A stretch of DNA of 64,000 nt. Source: Natrinema sp. DC36 (lineage in GTDB: Archaea; Halobacteriota; Halobacteria; Halobacteriales; Natrialbaceae). The stretch covers positions 3,720,001 through 3,784,000 of the forward strand of contig NZ_CP084472.1 in assembly GCF_020405225.1 (NCBI RefSeq), given 5' to 3'. Each line of letters starts with the position of its first letter. Within the stretch, counting starts at the first letter, position 1. The notes below the pieces were generated by a model that did not search any database, was not told the DNA's origin, and was given only the letters and a program-made list of their open reading frames with translations. The translations under genes were made by a program, and so were the position numbers. Shown piece after piece: positions 55,668-64,000 of this stretch.

Positions 55668-57443
55668 ATGAGAAACGCGAAGATCGTCTGTACGCTCGGG
55701 CCGGCGTCGAACGATCGCGAGACGATCCGAGACCTCGCCGCGGCCGGGATGTCCGTCGCGCGGTTGAACGCGAGTCACGGCACCCCCGAGGATCGGGCCG
55801 ACCTGATCGATCGGGTCCGCGCGGTCGACGAGGAGCGAACGGAACCCGTCGCTGTCATGCTCGACACGAAAGGCCCCGAGATTCGGACCGCGCCGCTGCC
55901 CGACGGCGAGACGGTGTCCCTCGAGACCGGAGCCGAAATTCGGTTCGTCGAGGGCGAGGAGGCGACGTCGAACGTGGTCGGGCTTTCGGTGTCGATCGAC
56001 GCCGTCGAGCCGGGAGACCGGATCCTGCTCGACGACGGCCTGATCGAGACGACCGTCCTCGGGCGCGAGACGCGCGGTGATCACGAGAGCGACGCCGTTC
56101 GCGCACGGATCGACACCGGCGGCGAGTTGGGCGGCCGCAAGGGAGTCAACGTTCCCGGCGTCGAACTCGAACTCGACGTCGTCACCGAGAACGATCGGCG
56201 GGACCTCGAGCTGGCCGCCGAGAAAGGGGTCGACTTCGTCGCGGCGAGTTTCGTCCGGGACGCCGACGACGTCTACGAGGTCGGCGAGGTCCTCGAGGAG
56301 GAGGGTGCGGACATTCCGATCATCGCGAAGATCGAACGCGCCGGCGCGGTCGAAAACCTGGACGAGATCATCGACGCGGCCTACGGCGTGATGGTCGCGC
56401 GCGGCGACCTCGGCGTCGAGTGTCCGATGGAGGACGTCCCGATGATCCAGAAGCGGATCATCCGCAAGTGTCGCGAGGCGGGCCGGCCGGTCATCACCGC
56501 GACGGAGATGCTCGACTCGATGGTCCACGCTCGACGGCCGACGCGCGCGGAGGCCTCGGACGTGGCCAACGCCGTCCTCGACGGCACCGACGCGGTCATG
56601 CTGTCGGCCGAGACGGCGGTCGGCGATCACCCCGTCGCCGTCGTCGACGCGATGGGCAGCATCGTCCGCGAGGTCGAAGGCTCCGGCGAGTACGCGGAGT
56701 TGCTCGAGCAGCGCGTGCCCGCTTCGGGCGAGGCTCGGACGGATGCGCTGGCCCGGTCGGCGCGATTCCTGGCGCGTGATATCGGCGCTGACGCGGTCGT
56801 CGCCGCGACGGAGTCCGGCTATACGGCGCTGAAGACGGCGAAGTACCGCCCCGGCGTGCCGGTCGTGGCCTCGACGCCGAGCCAGTCGGTGCGCCGCCAG
56901 CTCGCGCTGACGTGGGGCGTGACGCCGCTGTACGCGCCCGTCTCGGACCAGGGCGCCGACGCCGTCGTCGAGAAGGCGGTCCAGGCCGCACTGGACGCCG
57001 GCGTCGCCGAGAGCGGGGACACCGTCGTCGTTCTCTGCGGGATGATGACCGATCTCGAGGGGGCGAACACGACGAACATGCTGAAGGTCCACATCGCCGC
57101 CGACGCGCTGACGACGGGACGGGTCGTCGTCGAGGGCCGAGCGACCGGACCGCTCGTCCGCCTGTCGGACGGCGATCTATCGGACGTGCCAGACGGGGCG
57201 ATACTCGCCCTCCCCGCAGCGTTCGACGAGGAGTTCGCGGGCGAGACGGGACGGATCGCCGGCATCGTCAACGCCGAGCGGGGAATGACCGGCTATCCGG
57301 CGCTGGTCGCACGCGAACTGGGGATCCCGATGATCAGCGATGCCGACATCACGGAGCTACGGGACGGCGAGACGGTCACTGTCGACGCCGAACGCGGCGT
57401 CGTTTACGGCGGGAACATCGGTGACCGGCCCGAGCGACCCTGA
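55668..57443 (+). CDS. pyk: Pyruvate kinase with C-terminal swivel-like domain
   Basis: 591 residues from ATG at 55668. The barrel carries 'KIVCTLGPASNDRETIRDLAAAGMSVARLNASHG', 'LDTKGPEIRT', 'FVAASFVRDADDV', 'IIAKIERAGAVENLDEII', 'MVARGDLGVECPMEDVPMIQKRII' and 'ITATEMLDSM', all active-site elements. After the usual C domain (ends about 470) there is an extra domain resembling the phosphohistidine domain of PEP-utilising enzymes: 'RGMTGYPALVARELGIPMISDADITELRDGETVTVDAERGVVYGG'. The position normally held by the phosphorylated His is Tyr543. It makes pyruvate and ATP from PEP. Confidence 0.95.
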   Translation: MRNAKIVCTLGPASNDRETIRDLAAAGMSVARLNASHGTPEDRADLIDRVRAVDEERTEPVAVMLDTKGPEIRTAPLPDGETVSLETGAEIRFVEGEEATSNVVGLSVSIDAVEPGDRILLDDGLIETTVLGRETRGDHESDAVRARIDTGGELGGRKGVNVPGVELELDVVTENDRRDLELAAEKGVDFVAASFVRDADDVYEVGEVLEEEGADIPIIAKIERAGAVENLDEIIDAAYGVMVARGDLGVECPMEDVPMIQKRIIRKCREAGRPVITATEMLDSMVHARRPTRAEASDVANAVLDGTDAVMLSAETAVGDHPVAVVDAMGSIVREVEGSGEYAELLEQRVPASGEARTDALARSARFLARDIGADAVVAATESGYTALKTAKYRPGVPVVASTPSQSVRRQLALTWGVTPLYAPVSDQGADAVVEKAVQAALDAGVAESGDTVVVLCGMMTDLEGANTTNMLKVHIAADALTTGRVVVEGRATGPLVRLSDGDLSDVPDGAILALPAAFDEEFAGETGRIAGIVNAERGMTGYPALVARELGIPMISDADITELRDGETVTVDAERGVVYGGNIGDRPERP

Positions 57444-57508
57444 ACCCACTCGGTCGTGACCGACGGTCGGACCGCGGCTTTTTGACGACCGGACCAATAC
57501 GGACGAGT

Positions 57509-57850
57509 ATGAGAGACGAACCGTCCGGGAGTGGGGACGACGAGTGGGGTGCGTCCGGCGACGACGAATGGGGAGACCCCGATCGGCTCGATCGACCGAC
57601 CGACGGCGATCAGACGGACCGAAATGATCCCGATGAGGGCTGGGACCGGATCCCCATCGACCTCTCCGGCGGGAACGACGACCGAGAGACCGATGGAGAC
57701 GACGCGTCCGAGGACGACGAATACGGGCCCGAAGCGAGTTCGACGCCGATCGAGGGCGGCGATCCGGACCTCGAGAACGCGCTGTTCGTGCTGTTGGGTG
57801 CAGTTGCGATGATGCTCGTCATCGTCCGACTCGTGTTGATTATCGTCTGA
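57509..57850 (+). CDS. Acidic single-TM protein (DUF7312-like)
   Basis: 113 residues from ATG at 57509. The first 85 residues are extremely rich in Asp, Glu, Gly and Ser, with a repeated 'DDEWG' and a 'GWDRIPIDLSGG' segment; the last 25 are a hydrophobic helix 'LENALFVLLGAVAMMLVIVRLVLIIV'. It is therefore tail-anchored, with an unfolded acidic domain outside the membrane. Such proteins recur in haloarchaea near housekeeping genes. Function unknown. Confidence 0.75.
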   Translation: MRDEPSGSGDDEWGASGDDEWGDPDRLDRPTDGDQTDRNDPDEGWDRIPIDLSGGNDDRETDGDDASEDDEYGPEASSTPIEGGDPDLENALFVLLGAVAMMLVIVRLVLIIV

Positions 57851-58002
57851 CGGTTCCGTTTCGGCGTGTCGTCGCCGGGCCGTGTAAACGCCGATTCGGC
57901 TTCGAAATCGTGGTCAGCCTCGGAGTCGCTCCTTGTCGTCTCGATAAAATCACTTGTGAAATGCGGTAAACATTTAATCGGGACAAGCCCCAACCCTCGT
58001 AC

Positions 58003-58674
58003 ATGGTCGAATCTCTCGTGGGGAACATACCGCTGTTGTTGCTGGTTGCGGGACTCGTGTTGATGGTCCTCGAGGCCCTCTCGCCGGGTGCCCACCTCAT
58101 CGTTATCGGAATCGCGCTGGTCGGTGCCGGACTCATCGGGCTTCTCTTTCCGCCCGTGGCGAACGTGCTCGTGCTGGCGGGGCTGACGCTCGTGATCGGA
58201 CTCGCCGCGGCGTACGTCTACCGGGAGTTCGACTTCTACGGCGGGAAGGGGTCCGGTCGGACGACGGATTCGGACTCGCTTTCCGGGCGGACGGGGTACG
58301 TCACCGAGACTGTCACGACCCGAAGCGGCGAAGTCAAACTCGACGAGGGTGGGTTCGCCCCCTACTACAGCGCGCGGACGACCGACGGCACGATCGAGGA
58401 GGGCGAGGAGGTTATCGTCCTCGACCCGGGTGGTGGAAACGTGCTGACGGTCGAATCCGTCGGCGCGATCGGCGAGGACGAAATTGATCGCGCGCTCGCT
58501 CAGGACGCGGCGTCCGACTCCGATGATGGAGCGAGTGCCGACGAGACCGGCAGCGTCGGCGACGAACCGACGGCGGAAACTGGGGTGGACGATATCGATG
58601 CGTCGGTGTCTGAACCCGATGCGGACGACACCGACGAGCCGGTCTCCGAAACGGAGACCGAGCAGTCGGGATAA
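58003..58674 (+). CDS. NfeD-family membrane protein
   Basis: 223 residues. Three or so helices in the first 75 residues ('IPLLLLVAGLVLMVLEALSPGAHLIVIGIALVGAGLIGLLFPP', 'VLVLAGLTLVIGLAAAYVY') are followed by an OB-fold NfeD domain, 'LSGRTGYVTETVTTRSGEVKLDEGGFAPYYSARTTDGTIEEGEEVIVLDPGGGNVLTVE', and an acidic tail of about 60 residues. NfeD proteins pair with SPFH (stomatin/flotillin-like) proteins in membrane microdomains; the next gene is such a partner, 72 bp downstream. The acidic tail is longer than usual. Confidence 0.9.
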   Translation: MVESLVGNIPLLLLVAGLVLMVLEALSPGAHLIVIGIALVGAGLIGLLFPPVANVLVLAGLTLVIGLAAAYVYREFDFYGGKGSGRTTDSDSLSGRTGYVTETVTTRSGEVKLDEGGFAPYYSARTTDGTIEEGEEVIVLDPGGGNVLTVESVGAIGEDEIDRALAQDAASDSDDGASADETGSVGDEPTAETGVDDIDASVSEPDADDTDEPVSETETEQSG

Positions 58675-58746
58675 CCCGTGCGATGCGGTCGCATATGTTG
58701 ACGAAATAAGGGAACGCTTTTCTCCCCACCCCCGTAACTCCGAAAT

Positions 58747-59928
58747 ATGGTGGTACCACTGGTTCCAATGCAGACCGCCGGCGCTGCCCTGCTGGTCGTC
58801 GGTGCCCTCGTCCTCGTCGTCGTTATCGCCGCCTTACTCAGCGCGATCGAGATCGTCAACGCCTACGAGAAACGCGCCCTCACCGTCTTCGGCGAGTACC
58901 GCAAGCTGCTCGAGCCGGGGATCAACTTCGTCCCGCCGTTCGTCTCGAACACGTACGCGTTCGATATGCGAACCCAGACGCTGGACGTCCCCCGGCAGGA
59001 AGCGATCACGCGCGACAACTCGCCGGTGACGGCCGACGCCGTCGTCTACATCAAGGTGATGGACGCCAAGAAGGCGTTCCTGCAGGTCGACGACTACAAG
59101 CGCGCCGTCTCGAACCTTGCCCAGACGACCCTGCGCGCCGTGCTGGGTGACATGGAACTCGACGATACGCTGAACAAACGCCAGGAGATCAACGCCCGCA
59201 TCCGCACCGAACTCGACGAGCCCACCGACGAGTGGGGGATTCGCGTCGAGTCGGTCGAGGTCCGCGAGGTCAACCCCTCGAAGGACGTCCAGCGCGCGAT
59301 GGAGCAACAGACCTCCGCCGAGCGGAAACGCCGCGCCATGATCCTCGAGGCCCAGGGTGAACGCCGCAGTGCCGTCGAGAAGGCCGAAGGTGACAAACAG
59401 AGCGAGATCATCCGCGCACAGGGTGAAAAGCAGAGCCAGATCCTCGAGGCCCAGGGTGACTCGATCTCGACCGTCCTGCGTGCACGCTCCGCGGAGTCGA
59501 TGGGCGAACGCGCGATCATCGACAAGGGAATGGAGACGCTCGGCGACATCGGACAGGGCGAGTCGACGACGTTCGTCATGCCCCAGGAACTCACCTCGCT
59601 GGTCGGCCGCTACGGCAAGCACCTCTCGGGTAGCGACGTCGAGGAGAACGGCCACGAACTCGAGAGCCGCGAGTTCGACGACGAGACCCGCGAACTGATC
59701 GGCCTCGACGACATCGCCGAGATCATCGGCGAGATCGACAAGGAAGCGGACATGGACGTCGAAGCGATGGAACAGGAAGCCCAGGCCATCAAGGAAGGGA
59801 AGGATCCGGCGAACATCACGGATCCCGACGAGGTCATCGAGGAGATGGACCAGGACTTCCAGAGCCAGGCCGACGGCGGCACCGAGATGCCGGCCGACGC
59901 GGAAGACGACCCGTCGACGAACGACTGA
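58747..59928 (+). CDS. SPFH/band-7 (stomatin-like) membrane protein
   Basis: 393 residues (ATG at 58747, or 58768). One N-terminal TM helix 'GAALLVVGALVLVVVIAALLSAIEIV' precedes the SPFH domain 'NAYEKRALTVFGEYRKLLEPGINFVPPFVSNTYAFDMRTQTLDVPRQEAITRDNSPVTADAVVYIKV...AQTTLRAVLGDMELDDTLNKRQEIN'. A coiled coil of AEGD/AQGE repeats (about 195-245) follows, then an acidic C-terminal region. Stomatins oligomerise into membrane rings and, with NfeD, organise membrane domains or proteolysis. Likely an operon with nfeD. Confidence 0.93.
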   Translation: MVVPLVPMQTAGAALLVVGALVLVVVIAALLSAIEIVNAYEKRALTVFGEYRKLLEPGINFVPPFVSNTYAFDMRTQTLDVPRQEAITRDNSPVTADAVVYIKVMDAKKAFLQVDDYKRAVSNLAQTTLRAVLGDMELDDTLNKRQEINARIRTELDEPTDEWGIRVESVEVREVNPSKDVQRAMEQQTSAERKRRAMILEAQGERRSAVEKAEGDKQSEIIRAQGEKQSQILEAQGDSISTVLRARSAESMGERAIIDKGMETLGDIGQGESTTFVMPQELTSLVGRYGKHLSGSDVEENGHELESREFDDETRELIGLDDIAEIIGEIDKEADMDVEAMEQEAQAIKEGKDPANITDPDEVIEEMDQDFQSQADGGTEMPADAEDDPSTND

Positions 59929-60238
59929 ACGGCCACGACCCGCGCGCGTCACGGTCGGTGCAGGATCGGCTCACAGTCGCCGTTCGGGTCGCCTCGCAAC
60001 GCTCGTTTCGCAGTTCGTGTCGCGAACCCTCGAGCGGTGCTCATACACACGACACACTCGACCCGGTCTCGAGCCATCTCCCGTCTCGAGCCCGGTCGAT
60101 GACGACGTGAAGTCGTCTCTCCCCGAGTCGCGTCCGTCGGTTCACCCCACGTATTGAATCCCTAACCAGTAATACTCGGAGAACAAAGCGGAGCGAAACC
60201 TGTTTTACGGGTCGCGTCCTTGGAGACGGTAGGTAGGT
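59929..60238. other. 310-bp spacer, promoter region for the next gene
   Basis: No gene was recognised. Short CTCGAG-rich direct and inverted repeats occur at 60010-60100. A TATA-like 'tgttttac' at about 60208 lies roughly 30 nt before the ATG at 60239 and probably drives it. Confidence 0.45.
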
Positions 60239-60856
60239 ATGACAGGATCCGATGGGGTCGACGACGATAAACGAGCGACCCTGCGCCGATTTGCCGCCCT
60301 CGGCGCCGCCTCCCCACTGGTTGGACGATCGGATTCAGCGGCGGCTGATACGGGTGAAAGCGACGCGCGCGACGCGATCGCGGGCTATCTCTCCACGACG
60401 CCCGGTGCGCACTTCTCGAAGATCCGCGACGACCTGCAGCTGGGTACCGGCGAGACCCAACACCATCTGCGCCGGCTCGAGGAACTCGACGCCATCGAGC
60501 GCTATCGAGACGGCGACTACAAGCGGTTCGTCACCGCCGATCGATTCGACGAGTTCGAGAAAGGCGCACTCGGCTACCTCCGACGGGAGACGCCCCGCGG
60601 GATGCTGATCGAACTCCTCCTGAACGCCGACGCGACCGCCGGCGATCTCGCCGACGCGCTCGACGTCTCGGCGCCGACGGTGAGCAAGTACGCCGGCGAG
60701 CTCGAGGAGGCCGGACTGCTCTCGCGCGACGACGGCTACGCCGTCGAACGGCCGGAGACGGTGCTGGTGCTCGTCGTCGGCCACGCGGACTCCTTCGGCG
60801 ACCGCGCGCGCACGCTCGCTCGAGACGCGGATCAGTATCTCGAGTATCAGGGATAA
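60239..60856 (+). CDS. Double winged-helix transcriptional regulator
   Basis: 205 residues. Two HTH units are visible: 'IAGYLSTTPGAHFSKIRDDLQLGTGETQHHLRRLEELDAIERYRDGDYKRFVT' (about 46-100) and 'RGMLIELLLNADATAGDLADALDVSAPTVSKYAGELEEAGLLSRDDGYAVE' (about 120-170). A basic N-terminal part 'DDKRATLRRFAALGAASPL' looks like a remnant of a signal sequence but precedes a cytosolic domain. Tandem wHTH proteins of this type are common haloarchaeal regulators. No effector domain; targets unknown. Confidence 0.82.
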   Translation: MTGSDGVDDDKRATLRRFAALGAASPLVGRSDSAAADTGESDARDAIAGYLSTTPGAHFSKIRDDLQLGTGETQHHLRRLEELDAIERYRDGDYKRFVTADRFDEFEKGALGYLRRETPRGMLIELLLNADATAGDLADALDVSAPTVSKYAGELEEAGLLSRDDGYAVERPETVLVLVVGHADSFGDRARTLARDADQYLEYQG

Positions 60857-60902
60857 CAGACTCTTTTCGCTGGTAACGAGTAGTTACTTGCCTTCGAGCC
60901 GA

Positions 60903-61553
60903 CTAGTTGACCAGCGACAGCAACTCGGTTAGCGACTCGATCTCGTCGGTCGCGTTCGGCGGTCGCTCGCGCTCGCGATTGTGCGGCCGTCGGAGGAACG
61001 CGGTCTCGAGGCCGGCCGCCCGGCCGGCCGTGACGTCTTTCGGGGAATCGCCGACGTAGACCCCGTCCGTGACGTCGAGTCGATCGAGGGCGTCCTCGAT
61101 ATAGTAGGGATCGGGCTTGCGCCGCTCGTATCCCTCGAACGTCGGATCTCGCCCGCGGACGACATCGAAGTCGAATCCGAAGTGATCGGTGACGAACTCG
61201 GCGGTTTCCTGCCGGTTGTTGGTGACGAGACCGATCGTCGTCTGCTCGCCCAACTCGTGGATCGCGTCGATATCGTCGTAGGTGCCGCGCTCCCCCGAGC
61301 GTAGTCGGTCGTGGGTGCCCCTCGAGGCGTGGGATTCCTTCAGTTCCCAGAACCGTGCCGGATCGATCTCGAGCGCCTCACAGTGCGTTCGGATCCGCTC
61401 GTGGTCGTGATTGCTGAAGTCGCGACGCTGGACTGCCGTCGGCTCGGCACCCAGTTCGGCGAGGGCGGCGTCGGCCGCGTCTGCGTACACTCGTGGATCG
61501 GTCCCGGGACCATCGAGGATGACCCCGTCCATGTCGAACAGGACGACCGTCAT
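60903..61553 (-). CDS. HAD-superfamily phosphatase (phosphoglycolate-phosphatase-like)
   Basis: 216 residues. HAD motif I 'VVLFDMDGVILDG' (Asp7, Asp9), motif II 'IGLVTNNRQET', motif III Lys in 'RRKPDPYYIEDALDRL' and motif IV 'GVYVGDSPKDVTAGRAAGLETAFLRRPHN' are all present, with an alpha-helical C1 cap. It should hydrolyse a small phosphoester; phosphoglycolate or a sugar phosphate is the usual guess. Convergent with the double-wHTH gene. Confidence 0.88.
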   Translation of the reverse strand: MTVVLFDMDGVILDGPGTDPRVYADAADAALAELGAEPTAVQRRDFSNHDHERIRTHCEALEIDPARFWELKESHASRGTHDRLRSGERGTYDDIDAIHELGEQTTIGLVTNNRQETAEFVTDHFGFDFDVVRGRDPTFEGYERRKPDPYYIEDALDRLDVTDGVYVGDSPKDVTAGRAAGLETAFLRRPHNRERERPPNATDEIESLTELLSLVN

Positions 61554-61671
61554 TCATCGTGGATGGAGGGGCCGCAGGGAAAAGAGCGTTCGGCGTCGCT
61601 GCCAGCTATCGCTCGTCGTTCGTAACGATCAGTAAATTACGAACGCGCGGGGTCGAGCCGACGACACGGCG

Positions 61672-61905
61672 TTATATGTCGACTTTCCAGGTGGTACTCG
61701 AGGAATAGCCCCATTTTTCGATCTCGACATCGTAGTCACCCTCCTGGAGTGCGGTGATGTTCGAGCCGACCTCTTTCGCCGTCATACCGAGCTCTTTGCC
61801 GATGAGGCGAGATTTGAAGTACGACTTCGTCGCCGCGTTGTTTCGGAGGTACTCCAGAATCTGGCGTTGTTTGCTCGTGAGGTCGGGGGCCATTGCAGTG
61901 CTCAT
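61672..61905 (-). CDS. Small winged-helix protein (DUF7123-like)
   Basis: 77 residues from ATG at 61905. 'LTSKQRQILEYLRNNAATKSYFKSRLIGKELGMTAKEVGSNITALQEGDYDVEIEKWGYSSSTTWKVDI' is a compact winged helix in which 'TAKEVGSNITALQE' is the recognition helix. It is highly conserved in haloarchaea as a stand-alone protein. A longer frame to 62046 is unlikely. Probably a DNA-binding regulator or chromatin-associated protein; target unknown. Confidence 0.8.
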   Translation of the reverse strand: MSTAMAPDLTSKQRQILEYLRNNAATKSYFKSRLIGKELGMTAKEVGSNITALQEGDYDVEIEKWGYSSSTTWKVDI

Positions 61906-62144
61906 ACACGGCCGGAAGACAGGAACGGCCTTAGGGGGTTTGGTACGGCAGGTTAACCCACTGCAGTCACGCGGTTTTTCCCTGGGGTAAGGAATTACTA
62001 ACCGGGTGGAAAGGTTTCGTTGGTACGACCGGTTAATACATTCCAACTTGCAACTGTCATTTGTTCGTGACGGTTTCCGAACGACGGGAGTCGGCGAGGT
62101 ACCGAACGGAGAGCAACGAACGCGATCGCGTGCCAGGGCGATCG

Positions 62145-62669
62145 TCAGTCGTCCGCGTCGTAATACGCTGTTACGAACGGGCCGAACGAGGACGCAACCG
62201 CCTGGCCGAGCGCTCGCGTCCGATCGGTCAGTCCGTCGGTGAGCGCGCCGGCGGCCCCGTCGGACTCGGCGACGCCCTCGGTCCCGAGCAGGTCGTCCAT
62301 CACCGGACCCAACTCAGAGCCGTCCGCGACCCGTTCGGCGACGGTGTCGGGGAGACGAAGCGTCGGGCCGCCGCCTCGTTCCGTTCGATCCCCGTCGGTG
62401 ACGGCACCCCACATGATCAGCGAGAGCCCCGGCACGCCCTCGAGCCGAGCGACGCCGCCCTCGAGGCCGACGCCGAAGTCGGCGTCGGTTGCCGCGAGCG
62501 CCCGTCGGGCGCGATTCTCGGCTCCCCTGACGGTTTCCTCGATCGATCGCGGTTGCTCGCTCACCCCGGAGTCGACGGCGACGGCGGTCACGGTCGGTTC
62601 GTATCGCTCGAGCGTTCGTTCGACGGCGTCGGTTTTGACCGGGTTCGTGCTGCCGACTGAGAGTTCCAT
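62145..62669 (-). CDS. Inosine/xanthosine triphosphatase (DUF84, YjjX-like)
   Basis: 174 residues. 'MELSVGSTNPVKTDAVERTLERYEPTVTAVAVDSGVSEQPRSIEETVRGAENRARRAL' and 'DFGVGLEGGVARLEGVPGLSLIMWGAVTDGDRTERGGGPTLRLPDTVAE' contain the conserved 'GS.NPVK..A' and 'G.EGG' blocks of the DUF84 family. It removes non-canonical ITP/XTP from the nucleotide pool. Full length and in a single-gene unit. Confidence 0.9.
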   Translation of the reverse strand: MELSVGSTNPVKTDAVERTLERYEPTVTAVAVDSGVSEQPRSIEETVRGAENRARRALAATDADFGVGLEGGVARLEGVPGLSLIMWGAVTDGDRTERGGGPTLRLPDTVAERVADGSELGPVMDDLLGTEGVAESDGAAGALTDGLTDRTRALGQAVASSFGPFVTAYYDADD

Positions 62670-62886
62670 ATCGCCCGTTCGAACGGGGCGAAGTTGGAGG
62701 CACCGTTTCGGCGTCGCGCTCCGTTTTGCGGAAACGATTCCACATGATCATTCATCGAATTATCCAACTTGACGGGATTTCCGGCCGGGATTTCGAAACT
62801 ATTAAACCTCGAGTGTCTGAACGTGGAAGGTAACGGATCCGTCCGGGCTTTTGCGATCGGTTCGGCCGGCCAGCAATCGCCATCGT

Positions 62887-63867
62887 ATGACTAACGCACC
62901 ATCGAACACGAGAGTACGACGTAGCGAACCCGAAACGAACGAACAAGAGACCGAAAGCGAGCAAGAGGATCTGGCCTGCCCCGAGTGTGCGGGCAACCTC
63001 GTCGTCGACGACGAGCACGGCGAGACGGTCTGTGAGGATTGTGGACTGGTCGTCGAGGAGGACTCGGTCGACCGCGGCCCCGAGTGGCGGGCCTTCGACG
63101 CCGCCGAGAAGAACGAGAAGTCCCGCGTGGGCGCGCCCACGACGAACACGATGCACGACAAGGGGCTCTCGACGAACATCGACTGGCGGAACAAGGACGC
63201 CTACGGGAACTCGCTTGGCTCCCGCCAGCGCGAGAAGATGCAGCGCCTGCGCAAGTGGAACGAGCGTTTCCGTACTCGCGACTCGAAGGAGCGCAACCTG
63301 AAACAGGCGCTGGGCGAAATCGACCGGATGGCCTCCGCGCTCGGCCTCCCGACGAACGTCCGCGAGACCGCCAGCGTCATCTACCGGCGCGCGCTCGACG
63401 AGGACCTCCTCCCCGGCCGATCGATCGAGGGCGTCTCGACGGCCTGCGTCTACGCCGCCGCCCGGCAGGCCGGCGTCCCTCGCAGCCTCGACGAGATCGC
63501 GGACGTCTCCCGCGTCGAGAAGAACGAGATCGCGCGCACCTACCGCTACGTGGTCCGCGAACTGGGCCTCGAGGTCCAGCCCGCCGATCCCGAGAGCTAC
63601 GTTCCCCGCTTCGCCTCGGGACTCGAGCTCTCCGACGAGGCCGAGCACCGCGCGCGCTCGCTGCTCCAGAACGCCAAGGAGAAGGGCGTCCACTCGGGCA
63701 AGTCGCCGGTCGGCCTCGCGGCCGCCGCGGTGTACGCCGCCGCGCTCCTGACCAACGAGAAGACCACTCAGGCAGCCGTGAGCGACGTCGCCGACATCTC
63801 CGAAGTGACGATTCGAAACCGGTACCACGAGCTCCTCGAGGCCGAGGAGACCATCGGGATGGCCTAA
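62887..63867 (+). CDS. tfb: Transcription initiation factor IIB
   Basis: 326 residues from ATG at 62887. The zinc ribbon 'LACPECAGNLVVDDEHGETVCEDCGLVVEE' (Cys31, 34, 49, 52) is followed by the B-finger/linker 'DRGPEWRAFDAAEKNEKSRVGAPTT' and two cyclin folds ('LGEIDRMASALGLPTNVRETASVIYRRALDEDLLPGRSIEGVSTACVYAAARQAGVPRSL' and the second from about 225). The C-terminal fold includes 'SPVGLAAAAVYAAALL' and the HTH 'TQAAVSDVADISEVTIRNRYHELLE' that reads the BRE. Haloarchaea carry several TFBs; which paralogue this is cannot be told here. Confidence 0.97.
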   Translation: MTNAPSNTRVRRSEPETNEQETESEQEDLACPECAGNLVVDDEHGETVCEDCGLVVEEDSVDRGPEWRAFDAAEKNEKSRVGAPTTNTMHDKGLSTNIDWRNKDAYGNSLGSRQREKMQRLRKWNERFRTRDSKERNLKQALGEIDRMASALGLPTNVRETASVIYRRALDEDLLPGRSIEGVSTACVYAAARQAGVPRSLDEIADVSRVEKNEIARTYRYVVRELGLEVQPADPESYVPRFASGLELSDEAEHRARSLLQNAKEKGVHSGKSPVGLAAAAVYAAALLTNEKTTQAAVSDVADISEVTIRNRYHELLEAEETIGMA

Positions 63868-64000
63868 CGACGCAGTCTCGAACCGCGACGACATCACGTT
63901 TCGTTCACGAGCGTCCCGTCGATAGCGCTGCGTTTTTCGTATCCTGATCGAGCGTCCGCTACGGTCGTACTGCCTCCGCCTTCAGTTGCCGATGAGCGAT
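63868..64000. other. Spacer to window end, no gene recognised
   Basis: 133 bp after tfb with no recognised coding frame or clear terminator hairpin. Confidence 0.4.

Noticed and set aside
1-64000. rRNA, tRNA and CRISPR arrays
   Set aside because: No rRNA-like conserved blocks, no convincing T-arm plus cloverleaf and no regularly spaced direct repeats were seen by eye; a dedicated tRNA scan was not possible here.

Overview
The window looks like chromosomal DNA of an extremely halophilic archaeon, most likely class Halobacteria and probably the Natrialbales (Natrinema/Haloterrigena-like; this is inference). The evidence is high GC, very acidic proteins, frequent GTG starts, abundant CTCGAG, twin-arginine lipoproteins with a lipobox Cys, start codons placed about 27 nt after TATA-like boxes (leaderless transcripts), and markers such as TFB, GatD, MfnA, halocyanin and DUF2270/DUF7344-type proteins. 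Genes are dense on both strands. AT-richer patches at about 1.9-2.9, 13.5-13.9, 33.4-33.75 and 49.0-51.2 kb hold small regulators, an IS element or no gene.

Layout. 0-4 kb: a methyltransferase cut by the window edge, small winged-helix regulators and a DUF2270 membrane protein. 4-9 kb: a panB-like gene broken by one in-frame TAG, a decayed fragment of a nearby gene, a halocyanin, and a glycosyltransferase / methyltransferase / alpha-toroid enzyme operon, all on the minus strand. 9-13.5 kb: isopentenyl-diphosphate isomerase, a lipid kinase, a PHP phosphoesterase, and a divergent Lrp-carA pair with matching TACG-N5-CGTA sites. 14-33.3 kb: a large catabolic island described below. 34-36.6 kb: an iron-type ABC binding lipoprotein under two DtxR-like boxes, a SIMPL lipoprotein, and a chimeric pseudogene made of cysteine-synthase and enoyl-CoA-hydratase pieces. 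36.6-49 kb: glycosyltransferase, methyltransferase, MBL-fold, YkgJ, TRAM, radical-SAM, Hsp20-like, FAD oxidoreductase, gatD and mfnA. 49-52 kb: an AT-rich accessory patch with a DUF7344/HalOD1 pair and an intact IS6-family element carrying 8-bp target duplications. 52-64 kb: metG, a channel-like NAD-binding protein, pyruvate kinase, NfeD/SPFH, regulators, a HAD phosphatase, a DUF84 NTPase and tfb.

The most interesting region is 14.05-33.35 kb. An IclR regulator faces a run of an FAD dehydrogenase, an isochorismatase-fold amidohydrolase, a dihydropyrimidinase-fold hydrolase, a family III CoA-transferase, an HMG-CoA-lyase-fold protein and a two-subunit aconitase/IPM-isomerase-type hydratase. 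These are followed by a PrpB/dimethylmalate-lyase-type enzyme, two MmgE/PrpD dehydratases, a SnoaL-like protein, an LLM flavin enzyme and a complete branched-chain-type ABC importer whose two ATPases are fused into one protein. Several genes overlap by 4 bases (GTGA/ATGA). The content suggests import of a small, probably cyclic-amide-containing acid, ring opening and deamination, then dehydration, rehydration and retro-aldol cleavage of a branched di- or tricarboxylate. The substrate cannot be determined from sequence, and I do not recognise a described archaeal pathway with this gene set.

Three copies of a GC-rich, hairpin-rich intergenic repeat (about 11.5, 43.2 and 46.3 kb) are another unexplained structure. 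No rRNA, tRNA or CRISPR array was recognised.
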